Assembly (NCBI GenBank): GCA_002413355.1
Contig: DHWV01000053.1
Span: 16,775-27,093, forward strand
DNA length: 10,319 bases
Reading direction: 5' to 3'
Source of the DNA: Desulfobulbaceae bacterium UBA5173
Lineage (GTDB): Bacteria > Desulfobacterota > Desulfobulbia > Desulfobulbales > Desulfobulbaceae
The translations under genes were made by a program, and so were the position numbers. Within the stretch, counting starts at the first letter, position 1. The number at the start of each line of letters is the position of its first letter. Under the pieces are notes generated by a model, which saw only the letters and a program-made list of their open reading frames with translations, did not search any database and had not been told where the DNA came from. Positions 1-5,612 of this stretch are shown piece after piece.

Positions 1-99
1 CATCTGAAGCAGCAGCAGAGCCGCAGCCGCAACAGACAAACAGTGAGCGCGGCTGAATCCGAGGTGTTTTTGACGGGCTGGCAGAACACAATTCAGCAT
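1..99 (-). CDS. pilQ: Type IV pilus secretin PilQ, N-terminal start only (partial)
   Basis: An open frame starts with ATG at 99 on the minus strand, 2 bp after the stop of the upstream pilP-like gene, and runs off the window after 33 residues. A purine-rich AGAGGGGGAA lies about 6 bases before the ATG. The visible peptide has a basic N-terminal part (R9, K11, R17) followed by a hydrophobic run (about residues 21-31, rich in A and L), as in an export signal. The secretin domains are not visible. The PilQ call rests on position: pilQ regularly follows pilP in pilMNOPQ operons, and PilQ is an exported protein that forms the outer-membrane pore for the pilus fibre. Another secreted pilus protein cannot be excluded from this fragment. 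Confidence 0.7.
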   Translation of the reverse strand, partial: MLNCVLPARQKHLGFSRAHCLSVAAAALLLLQM

Positions 100-101
100 T
101 T

Positions 102-536
102 TTATTCTTCCCCCTCTGTTTTCAGACGCATAACCGTTTCCTTAGCAACAAACCTGCCAGACGCAGTACGATAGCTTTCCTCAATAACAACCTGTCCATC
201 CGCTATTTTCCTAACTGTACCGTACTTGCCCACAGGCATCCCGACATCAAGAAAATAGCCTTTGCCCGCCACATCTTCAGCCATCGCCTTCCGTCCATTT
301 ACGCCCGGCAGAGAAATAATTGCCGCCAGCTGGAGTTGTCCCGGTTCCAAAGACAGCCCGCCTCGATCTTGCGGCGCATCAACAGGAAGATCTGGCGACA
401 TATTCCCCGAACTGGCGATGAATGACTGAAATGGATCATGCCGCCCCTCTAGCTGATAGATATATCCAGATGGTCTGCCTTCTGCTGCTGATGCACAACA
501 AACGCTCAGAAACAGCACAGCATATTTTTCAAACAT
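102..536 (-). CDS. Second PilP-like pilus assembly protein (tandem paralogue)
   Basis: The product is a predicted periplasmic protein of 144 residues. I chose the ATG at 536 because AAGGAGG sits 7 bases before it; a longer frame with start at 587 would place this ribosome-binding site inside the gene. Residues 1-17 look like a Sec signal ending in ASA; C13 and C14 are in no canonical lipobox. The mature part repeats the architecture of the neighbouring PilP: a YQL-x2-R-x-DPF-x2-FIA segment (28-41), then a C-terminal domain from about 62 with EPGQL, AMAED-x-AGKGY, MP-x-GK-x-G and IADGQV. PilP family proteins bind PilN/PilO at the inner membrane and dock on the PilQ secretin. About half of the aligned C-terminal positions match the neighbour, so this is a diverged duplicate, not a recent copy. 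Whether it replaces, assists or competes with the other PilP is unknown. Confidence 0.8.
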   Translation of the reverse strand: MFEKYAVLFLSVCCASAAEGRPSGYIYQLEGRHDPFQSFIASSGNMSPDLPVDAPQDRGGLSLEPGQLQLAAIISLPGVNGRKAMAEDVAGKGYFLDVGMPVGKYGTVRKIADGQVVIEESYRTASGRFVAKETVMRLKTEGEE

Positions 537-543
537 ATCCAAG

Positions 544-550
544 CCTCCTT
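544..550 (-). promoter_or_regulatory. Shine-Dalgarno that fixes the start of the second pilP-like gene
   Basis: Read on the minus strand this is AAGGAGG, a near-perfect anti-16S match, ending 7 bases before the ATG at 536. It supports the 144-residue product over the longer frame. Confidence 0.8.
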
Positions 551-563
551 TTTTATCAGATAA

Positions 564-580
564 CAATGAAAGGCTCATTG
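564..580 (-). other. Small inverted repeat in the gap between the two pilP genes
   Basis: In the 62-bp gap between the two pilP genes a perfect 6-bp stem (CAATGA/TCATTG in the minus-strand transcript) encloses a 5-base loop GCCTT. No T-run follows, so it is not an intrinsic terminator. The loop is partly complementary to the downstream AAGGAGGC ribosome-binding region. It could be an RNA-processing or translation-control element, or it could have no function. Confidence 0.3.
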
Positions 581-598
581 ACGGCAATAAACATCTCT

Positions 599-1174
599 TT
601 ATTTCTTGTCTTCTTCTTTTTTCAGGGTCATAATAATGTCATTAGTGATTTCCCTGCCTGCTTTGGTTCGAAGAGTTTCTTTGATGAAAACTTGCCCGTC
701 TTCAATCCGCACAATTTGCCCATGCTTGCCAATAGGCATGGTTTCTGATAACGTATATCCCTTTCCCGCCATATCCTCTGCCATGGCGATTTTTTTACCC
801 TGAACGCCCATGACTGCCACTAGCCGGAGCTGGCCAGGCTCAAACAGACGCATTCCAGTCAAAGGCTCTTTGGTTTCCTCATCAACAATCTCATCACCCT
901 TTGCTTTTTCTTTATCCTCTTTGGCAATGAATGGATAAAATGGATCAGGCCTGTCAGTTAACTGATATTCAAATTTTTTCCTTTTCTTTGCCTCGCCTGC
1001 ATCATTTTTTTTGCCATCTGCCGCCGCCGTCGCGATGGCGCCATCAGAGGCAGGAAGGGCAGTAGCAACATTCGCTTCCTGAGCTGCGGAAAGCACGGGC
1101 CATAGTGTTCCTGCCGATACCGCCAGCAGAATAGAGGCTCCGGCGAGCGCATAATGTTTATTGAACAATTGCAT
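599..1174 (-). CDS. pilP: Type IV pilus assembly protein PilP
   Basis: The product is a predicted periplasmic protein of 191 residues that links the PilN/PilO inner-membrane complex to the PilQ secretin. Residues 1-31 form a signal peptide or N-terminal anchor with a possible cut near LSAA; there is no Cys, so it is not the lipoprotein form described for PilP of several Proteobacteria. An Ala-rich and charged linker follows (about 32-67), then the conserved FEYQL-x2-R-x-DPF-x2-FIA segment (68-84) that in this family precedes the folded domain, and a C-terminal small beta domain (about 108-186) with FEPGQL, AMAED-x-AGKGY, MPIGKHG and IEDGQV. The start ATG lies 12 bp after the pilO stop with only a weak GAAAG ribosome-binding site, which suggests coupling to pilO translation. 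Family assignment is strong from motifs and position. Confidence 0.9.
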   Translation of the reverse strand: MQLFNKHYALAGASILLAVSAGTLWPVLSAAQEANVATALPASDGAIATAAADGKKNDAGEAKKRKKFEYQLTDRPDPFYPFIAKEDKEKAKGDEIVDEETKEPLTGMRLFEPGQLRLVAVMGVQGKKIAMAEDMAGKGYTLSETMPIGKHGQIVRIEDGQVFIKETLRTKAGREITNDIIMTLKKEEDKK

Positions 1175-1186
1175 CTGCTTTCTTTC

Positions 1187-1831
1187 TTATTTTGGCTTTG
1201 GCGGATTGTCGCCCGGAGGCGGTGCCGCTGCCTTACCTGTGAAACGATAGGTCAGCGCATTGCATGATGAGCTAAGAATCATGTCTCCGGCAACCTCCTG
1301 AGGACTGCCCATATTGATGTTATCAATTGTCACTAAGCGCGGCAACCCGCTGATCTCGCCAAGGAAATATCCTATATTGTGATATGGCCCTTTAATTGAT
1401 ATGCTAAAAGGAATTTCAGCATAAAAATCCTTTGGATTTTCAGTGCCGAGTTTAAAATTAGTAAGATCTAAGCCTGCTCTTTTTCCGATATCCGAAATAT
1501 TTGTCAATAATGCTGGAATTTCCTGAGTATCTTTTGGAAGAATAGCAGAAATTTCCTCAAATTTCTGCTGCGCCTTGACGAGCTCTTCTTTATGGTGCTG
1601 AAGATTGGCGGCGGCGGCTTCTGCCTTGTTGACTTCAACAGCCAGCGCATCCCTCTTGGTTTCAAGTCCGGTAATTTCTTCCTGCTTTGGACTATAGAAA
1701 AGAAAAAAGAAAGCAGCAATTGGCACAGCAATCAACCCAGATCCTAAAGCAATCTTGACATTTTGTTTCCACGGAATGTACTTGTCGTTGACAAATTTAT
1801 CCAGCTGCGCTGCAAATTTTTCTGAAGCCAT
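1187..1831 (-). CDS. pilO: Type IV pilus inner-membrane protein PilO
   Basis: The product has 214 residues. A short cytoplasmic N-terminus is followed by one membrane segment (about 27-46, ending in FFFLFY), a charged periplasmic coiled coil (about 48-97) and a C-terminal ferredoxin-like domain (about 100-198) containing the PilO-typical IPFSISIKGPYHNIGYFL stretch (140-157) and LPRLVTIDNI. A Pro-rich tail (203-214) ends it. PilO pairs with PilN in the inner membrane, and together they hold PilP and pass signals between the cytoplasmic ring and the secretin. A GGAGAG ribosome-binding site lies just before the ATG, 16 bp after the pilN stop. The gene is one of the most AT-rich in the window. 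The call is supported by architecture, length and neighbours. Confidence 0.93.
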   Translation of the reverse strand: MASEKFAAQLDKFVNDKYIPWKQNVKIALGSGLIAVPIAAFFFLFYSPKQEEITGLETKRDALAVEVNKAEAAAANLQHHKEELVKAQQKFEEISAILPKDTQEIPALLTNISDIGKRAGLDLTNFKLGTENPKDFYAEIPFSISIKGPYHNIGYFLGEISGLPRLVTIDNINMGSPQEVAGDMILSSSCNALTYRFTGKAAAPPPGDNPPKPK

Positions 1832-1847
1832 GATCTCTCCTGTTCTC

Positions 1848-2450
1848 TCAGTTTTTCTGCGCCGCTGTTCCCGGCCCTTCAGGAGTCACTTCTTTTTTTT
1901 CTGGATCAGGAATGCTGACAGAGCTGGACAGGACAAAACTTTTTAAATTTCTTCCTGATTGAGGAAGCAACGCTGTATTGTCCAGAATCACATTGGTCAT
2001 GTATTTTGATTTTGTTAGTTTGTTCATGAACTCCGCTACAGTTTGATCGTCCAGCGCAATACCATTCAGTTTCAAAGTAGGACCGCTTTGGTTGAATGAA
2101 GTCAGCCACAGTCGTTCATTCGGCACCAAATTGGCCACCTCATTCAAAGCATGCGCGGCAAGAGCGGAAGACTTATCCAAATTTTGAACGATTTCGCTTT
2201 GTTTGTCGATCTCCTTTTTCTTTTTTTCCAGTTCTTCTATCTCTTTTAGAGTCTGCGCCAGTTTTTGTTTTTTAGCCTCCAACGTAGTAATATAAGTATT
2301 CAACCCGTTGACTTTGCTGATCAGGCCAAATATAACCACTGCTAACACCGCCAGCAATGCGACGAAGACGACCCCGAAAATTTTTAGCTGCCGCCAAGCT
2401 TCAGCGCGCTGCTTGATTTTCTTGACGGGCAGAAGATTGATTCGCAACAT
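1848..2450 (-). CDS. pilN: Type IV pilus inner-membrane protein PilN
   Basis: The product has 200 residues. The N-terminal INLLPV motif (4-9) is the PilN signature that inserts into a groove of PilM in the cytoplasm. A single membrane segment follows (about 23-45), then a Lys/Glu-rich coiled coil (about 56-93) and a periplasmic ferredoxin-like domain (about 97-180), with a disordered acidic/Pro tail. It forms a heterodimer with PilO and couples cytoplasmic PilM to the periplasmic part of the machine. The ATG is 3 bp after the pilM stop, and its GGAG ribosome-binding site lies inside the end of pilM, so translation is probably coupled. The identification is secure from the motif, topology and gene order. 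Confidence 0.94.
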   Translation of the reverse strand: MLRINLLPVKKIKQRAEAWRQLKIFGVVFVALLAVLAVVIFGLISKVNGLNTYITTLEAKKQKLAQTLKEIEELEKKKKEIDKQSEIVQNLDKSSALAAHALNEVANLVPNERLWLTSFNQSGPTLKLNGIALDDQTVAEFMNKLTKSKYMTNVILDNTALLPQSGRNLKSFVLSSSVSIPDPEKKEVTPEGPGTAAQKN

Positions 2451-2453
2451 GGC

Positions 2454-3509
2454 TCAGAACTCCGCTGGACGAATGGCCAGCCCAGCTGCTATCGACATTT
2501 CAGGAGCCGCCACTTTGAGGTATTCCATGTCGATTTTTTTATGAATTTTCATGCCGTCAAAGGGATTGAACGCGATTACCTCTAGCCCAGTTTCTTTGGC
2601 TAAATAGTCCCGCAGGCCACGAACTTTTGAACCGCCGCCGCTGAGAACAAGTGAAACCAGCGGCCTGCCCGGATTATTGTTGCCGTACAGGTCGATAGCC
2701 TTTTTAATCTCCAGCACCCAGCGCGTGCAGATGCGCGTGAAAATGCCGTGCAGCTCCTCCATGTTCTCTTCCTTGACCTGCTGACGGCCCAGCTTGATTT
2801 TCTCGGCTTCTTGGTACTCAATTTCCAAGGTGCTGGCGATCTCCTGGCTGATATTGTCGCTGCCTGTCGCCACATCACGAGCCAGCACTGAAGCACCGCC
2901 AGCTATGATATTGATGCTCATTTTGGATGCGCCAATATCGACTAAACAGACATTTTTGTCACTGCCCGCAATCGTATTCCAAATATTCTCCAACGCAAAT
3001 CCATCGACATCGACCAGCACCGGCAGCAGCTTCAGCGATTGAAGCATGTCCAGATAGCTGTCAACAACCTCCTTTTTGGCCGCCACCAGCATGACTTCGC
3101 TACGCTCAGTATCGCTTTTCGCCACCTTGATCACTTGATGATCAAGATATACTTCGTTGATATCAAAAGGGATGTACTGTTCAGCCTCTTGATGGAGCCG
3201 CTCTTCAAGAGCTTCCTCACTCTCTATGTCGATGTTGATTTTTTTGACAATTACTGAATAACCGGAAATGGAAAGTCCAACCCGTTTACCGTTCATTTTA
3301 ATATTCAGATTTTTGAACAGTTCGGCAATGGCCGCTGCGACATCCTCGGCATCTTGCAGCACCCCATCATCAACCGCGCCGGGCGAAATAGCTGCTGCAC
3401 CAAGAGCTTTGAGTTCATAGCCATTCTTGCCTGCCCGCTCAATTTGGCAAATTTTCACCGCATGGGAGCCGATGTCGATGCCAATAATAGGGATTTCCTT
3501 TTTCGCCAT
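2454..3509 (-). CDS. pilM: Type IV pilus assembly ATPase-fold protein PilM
   Basis: The product has 351 residues with the actin/FtsA-like fold of PilM, a cytoplasmic protein that binds ATP and the PilN N-terminus. Visible nucleotide-site motifs are phosphate-1 IGIDIGSHAVKI (9-20, with D12), phosphate-2 LVDIGASKMSI (189-199, with D191) and the adenosine motif LVLSGGGSKVRGL (287-299). The SHS2-like insertion typical of the family lies between the first two (VGLSISGYSVIVKKI begins at 77). The length is normal for the family. It is the first gene of the pil operon here. The start ATG lacks a strong Shine-Dalgarno; the next in-frame ATG is far inside, past the phosphate-1 motif, so 3509 is the sensible start. 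Confidence 0.96.
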   Translation of the reverse strand: MAKKEIPIIGIDIGSHAVKICQIERAGKNGYELKALGAAAISPGAVDDGVLQDAEDVAAAIAELFKNLNIKMNGKRVGLSISGYSVIVKKINIDIESEEALEERLHQEAEQYIPFDINEVYLDHQVIKVAKSDTERSEVMLVAAKKEVVDSYLDMLQSLKLLPVLVDVDGFALENIWNTIAGSDKNVCLVDIGASKMSINIIAGGASVLARDVATGSDNISQEIASTLEIEYQEAEKIKLGRQQVKEENMEELHGIFTRICTRWVLEIKKAIDLYGNNNPGRPLVSLVLSGGGSKVRGLRDYLAKETGLEVIAFNPFDGMKIHKKIDMEYLKVAAPEMSIAAGLAIRPAEF

Positions 3510-3570
3510 GTTCAGGTCATCAAAATATTTTCTGTTTCAGACCGCTCCCGATGCAAACTGCATAAGAACA

Positions 3571-3600
3571 TATATAGCGCAGAAGACGGAAAAAAAGCAA
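3571..3600 (-). promoter_or_regulatory. Candidate sigma70 promoter of the pilMNOP(P)Q operon
   Basis: On the minus strand TTGCTT (3600-3595) and TATATA (3576-3571) are separated by 18 bp, about 60 bp before the pilM start. This lies in the only sizeable gap upstream of pilM. I found no convincing sigma54 GG-N10-GC element. The site is inferred from consensus only, in AT-rich DNA where such matches arise easily. Confidence 0.4.
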
Positions 3601-3631
3601 GGGAGGTTTCATTTTTTTAGATTGTTGTCTG

Positions 3632-3654
3632 AAAAAAACGCTCCTTACGCGTCT
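3632..3654 (-). terminator. Candidate intrinsic terminator after the lytic transglycosylase gene
   Basis: Just past the stop at 3659, the minus-strand transcript can form AGACGC/GCGTTT (one G-U pair) around a 7-base loop, followed by a run of T that continues the 3' arm. The stem is short (4 perfect G/C-rich pairs plus two weaker ones), so it may be only partly effective. It would separate the upstream three-gene operon from the pil operon. Confidence 0.4.
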
Positions 3655-3658
3655 GGGT

Positions 3659-4387
3659 TCAGTTGATTGTCACGAGCTGACGCACCCTGATGCTGGTCTT
3701 TCGCGGAGCGGCGACTGAATAGGAATAATAGCTGCCCTGTAGCCCTCCGCCCTGATAGCTGCGGTACTCGCGAATCACTTTGCCCACATAATCAACCGTT
3801 TCTGGTATCCTCGGGATGCCACCGACTCGCATCACTGTTGTTGGTCCGGCATTGTAAGCCGCCAAACTGAGATTGATATCGCCATTGAAATTGTCCAGCA
3901 GTTCGCGCAAGTAACGGGTGCCGCCATAAATGTTCTGCCACGGGTCAAAAGGATCGCTGACGTTGAGATAGCGGGCGGTGCCAGGCATGAGCTGCATCAG
4001 TCCTTGCGCCCCTTTGGAAGAGACGGCGTAGCGGTTGAAGCCTGACTCGGTTTTGATCACCGCCTTGACCAGCAGCGGGTCCACTTGATGCAGCCGGGCC
4101 GCCTGCTGAATATGATAATCAAAACCGCTCCGTTCCTCTGTTCTGCCAAAACGAAGCTGACGGCGGTCAATTCGGTACACATTGGGTGCCGAAGTGATCA
4201 TCAGGCGGGGCTGATTCGACGAAAAGACGCTGTAGCTCACTGGCTTGCAGCGCTTATCGCCAGAAACATTGGTGTAATGCACCACCCCGCGTTCGTCGGT
4301 GTATTTGCAAATGTCCGCCTGCGCCTGCTCTATGCGGGCAGTCAGGCATAGAACAACAACACAGCAGGATAAGACACAGATTCGCAT
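3659..4387 (-). CDS. Soluble lytic murein transglycosylase (SLT domain) with DUF4124 N-terminus
   Basis: The product has 242 residues and is an exported peptidoglycan-cleaving enzyme that makes 1,6-anhydromuramic ends. A signal peptide (1-24) ends in AQA before D25. A short DUF4124-type segment (about 25-42, KYTDERGVVHYTN) follows, as is common in envelope proteins of Proteobacteria. The catalytic SLT domain spans about 89-205: the catalytic Glu is E114 in KTESGFNRYAVS, followed by GAQGLMQLMPGTA (126-138), YGGTRYLRELL (154-164) and LAAYNAGP (175-182). All signature blocks are present and the enzyme looks intact. A GGAGG lies 10 bases before the ATG. The gene starts 32 bp after the transaldolase stop, so the two are probably on one transcript. 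It also lies just upstream of the pil genes; a role in opening the wall for the pilus machine is possible but not shown. Confidence 0.93.
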   Translation of the reverse strand: MRICVLSCCVVVLCLTARIEQAQADICKYTDERGVVHYTNVSGDKRCKPVSYSVFSSNQPRLMITSAPNVYRIDRRQLRFGRTEERSGFDYHIQQAARLHQVDPLLVKAVIKTESGFNRYAVSSKGAQGLMQLMPGTARYLNVSDPFDPWQNIYGGTRYLRELLDNFNGDINLSLAAYNAGPTTVMRVGGIPRIPETVDYVGKVIREYRSYQGGGLQGSYYSYSVAAPRKTSIRVRQLVTIN

Positions 4388-4419
4388 GGCGGCAGTGCCT
4401 CCGTTAGTTCGCTTCTCGC

Positions 4420-5064
4420 TTATTTTTGCCGTTTTTCCCAGTCGGCCAAGAACTGCGCCACGCCAAGATCAGTCAGCGGATGACGGGTTAGCTGGGCGAT
4501 GACTTTGTAAGGGATAGTGGCGATGTCCGCCCCAATCAGGGCAGACTGAATCACGTGCATCGGGCTGCGCACCGAGGCGACAATCACCTCGGACTTGAAA
4601 CCGTAATTACGGAAAATGGTCATGATTTCGCTGATCAGGTTCATGCCGTCCTGAGCAGTGTCGTCCAGTCGCCCGACAAAAGGGCTGACGTAGGCGGCAC
4701 CCGCTTTAGCCGCGAGCAAGGCCTGTGCAGGCGAAAAAATCAGCGTGACATTGGTGCGGATACCCTCAGCCGCCAGCCGCTTGACCGCCTTCAGCCCGTC
4801 TGCGGTCATCGGCACTTTGATCACAATATTTTTATGAATTTTAGCTAACTCGCGGCCCTCAGCAACCATGCCGTCGGCATCCAAACTGATTACCTCGGCA
4901 CTGATCGGTCCGTCAACCAAGGCGCAGATTTCGGCAAGAATTTCGGTGAACGGACGCGGCTCCTTGGCAACCAATGAGGGATTGGTGGTTACGCCGTCCA
5001 CCATGCCCAGCTCAAGCCCTTTCTTGATTTCCTCGGTATTGGCCGTATCAATGAAAAACTTCAT
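4420..5064 (-). CDS. tal: Small (TalC/FSA-type) transaldolase
   Basis: The product has 214 residues and is a cytoplasmic TIM-barrel class I aldolase that transfers dihydroxyacetone units in the non-oxidative pentose phosphate pathway. Motifs in order are FIDTANTEEI (3-12, with D6), GVTTNPSLV (24-32), the Schiff-base Lys K83 in VIKVPMT, TNVTLIFSPAQ (104-114) and SPFVGRLDD (127-135). Compared with E. coli fructose-6-phosphate aldolase, the active-site positions Q59 and Y131 correspond here to E57 and F129, the residues found in true transaldolases, so transaldolase activity is the likelier function. I chose the ATG at 5064: it opens the family-typical MKFFIDT and overlaps the upstream stop as ATGA, while the longer frame upstream only shadows the neighbouring gene. 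Confidence 0.93.
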   Translation of the reverse strand: MKFFIDTANTEEIKKGLELGMVDGVTTNPSLVAKEPRPFTEILAEICALVDGPISAEVISLDADGMVAEGRELAKIHKNIVIKVPMTADGLKAVKRLAAEGIRTNVTLIFSPAQALLAAKAGAAYVSPFVGRLDDTAQDGMNLISEIMTIFRNYGFKSEVIVASVRSPMHVIQSALIGADIATIPYKVIAQLTRHPLTDLGVAQFLADWEKRQK

Positions 5065-5345
5065 CCTTTCGCTCCTTCCGTCTTGCCGATAAATTGATCG
5101 CAGCACGCATCGCTGCAAAAATAATAGGTTGTTCCGTTCTGACGCAGCCTCACAGCTTGTTGCCGGGGAATCAGCACGCCACAGAGTGGGTCTTCTTCCA
5201 GCACGTCCTGCGCGGCTGCCTTTTTTTTCTGCGCTTCCTGTTCCCGGAGCAGCTCCTCGTGAACATGCTCTCGGATGCGGCGACGCAGCAACCGCCATGC
5301 CGCATACAACAAGCCGCTAAGGACGAGCAAACGGGCAGGATTCAC
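5061..5345 (-). CDS. Small membrane-anchored Cys-rich protein (YHS/TRASH-like, PP0621 type)
   Basis: The product has 94 residues. One hydrophobic segment (about 5-19) anchors it in the membrane, followed by a strongly basic stretch RRRIR (21-25) that suggests the rest faces the cytoplasm, and a charged helix (27-51). The C-terminal part has DPLCGV (52-57) and YYFCSDACCDQF (74-85). C55, C77 and C81 (plus C82) fit the metal-binding spacing of YHS/TRASH-like domains, as in PP0621-family proteins. Function is unknown; metal binding is inferred from the Cys pattern. The start is a GTG with a weak GGGAAG ribosome-binding site. Its stop overlaps the transaldolase ATG by 4 bases, so the two are translationally coupled. 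It is the first gene of this operon. Confidence 0.75.
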   Translation of the reverse strand: MNPARLLVLSGLLYAAWRLLRRRIREHVHEELLREQEAQKKKAAAQDVLEEDPLCGVLIPRQQAVRLRQNGTTYYFCSDACCDQFIGKTEGAKG

Positions 5346-5386
5346 GCTGCTTCCCGGAATAAACAGTGTTGGCAGTTCATAAGACC

Positions 5387-5415
5387 ATTATAGTCCTACG
5401 GCGGCAAAAGTCGAA
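5387..5415 (-). promoter_or_regulatory. Candidate sigma70 promoter of the Cys-rich protein/transaldolase/transglycosylase operon
   Basis: On the minus strand TTCGAC (5415-5410) is followed, after a 17-bp spacer, by a perfect TATAAT (5392-5387). Transcription would start near 5380, about 35 bases before the GTG at 5345. The optimal spacing and perfect -10 make this the best promoter match in the window. Confidence 0.6.
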
Positions 5416-5448
5416 CCAATTTTTCTTTTCCGGCAGCGGCAGCCTAAG

Positions 5449-5479
5449 CAATTTGACGAAACAGTTCAATTTGATCGAA
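5449..5479. repeat. Imperfect direct repeat upstream of the atp promoter
   Basis: CAATTTGACGAA (5449-5460) and CAATTTGATCGAA (5467-5479) differ only by one inserted T and begin 18 bp apart. They lie 36-66 bp upstream of the candidate atp -35 element, where activator or repressor sites are common. The second copy is also part of a weak 15-bp palindrome (5465-5479). No known regulator site is recognised. Confidence 0.4.
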
Positions 5480-5514
5480 TGCTCTTTCTCGCACGCCAGA
5501 ATGGCAGAAAAGAT

Positions 5515-5543
5515 TTGACAGCCGCCTGTATATCCTGTAGTAA
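5515..5543 (+). promoter_or_regulatory. Candidate sigma70 promoter of the atp operon
   Basis: A perfect TTGACA (5515-5520) is followed after 17 bp by TAGTAA (5538-5543), a weak -10. Transcription would begin near 5550, leaving a leader of about 70 bases before the b' subunit ATG at 5620. The choice rests on the -35 match and its position in the divergent intergenic region; the -10 is poor. Confidence 0.4.
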
Positions 5544-5579
5544 ATGTCAGTTGGAAAAAAGAACCACGCAGCCGCCTGT
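5519..5579. repeat. 11-bp direct repeat CAGCCGCCTGT, exactly 50 bp apart
   Basis: The same 11 bases occur at 5519-5529 (overlapping the end of the -35 and the spacer of the candidate atp promoter) and at 5569-5579 (5' arm and loop of the terminator-like hairpin). The 50-bp spacing is close to five helical turns. It may be a paired operator or a chance repeat. Confidence 0.45.
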
Positions 5580-5596
5580 TCCGGCTGTTATTTTTT
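5568..5596 (+). terminator. Terminator-like hairpin in the atp operon leader (possible attenuator)
   Basis: CAGCCG (5569-5574) and CGGCTG (5582-5587) form a perfect 6-bp G/C-rich stem, with a possible extra G-U pair at the base, around the 7-base loop CCTGTTC. TTATTTTTT follows directly (5588-5596). This has the form of an intrinsic terminator for plus-strand transcripts, yet no plus-strand gene ends here: it lies between the candidate atp promoter and the first atp gene. An attenuator, or a terminator of a short leader RNA, is the plausible reading. Read on the other strand it has no T-run. Confidence 0.5.
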
Positions 5597-5607
5597 ATCG
5601 AGGCATC

Positions 5608-5612
5608 AGGAG
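5608..5612 (+). promoter_or_regulatory. Shine-Dalgarno that fixes the start of the b' subunit gene
   Basis: AGGAG lies 7 bases before the ATG at 5620. It supports a 143-residue b' protein over the longer in-frame reading from 5479, whose extra 47 residues have no resemblance to a b' subunit and would span the hairpin and promoter. Confidence 0.75.

Noticed and set aside
422..748. Plus-strand 108-codon frame across the gap between the pilP genes
   Set aside because: It overlaps both pilP genes on the opposite strand, has no domain and no convincing ribosome-binding site.
5065..5298. Longer N-terminus for the transaldolase (78 extra residues)
   Set aside because: The added part is an off-frame reading of the Cys-rich protein gene. 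The enzyme family starts at MKFFIDT and the ATGA overlap fits coupling.
5465..5479. Weak palindrome considered as an FNR/CRP-type site
   Set aside because: Only 5 of 7 arm positions pair, and it does not match the TTGAT-N4-ATCAA or TGTGA-N6-TCACA layouts. I kept it only as part of the direct repeat.
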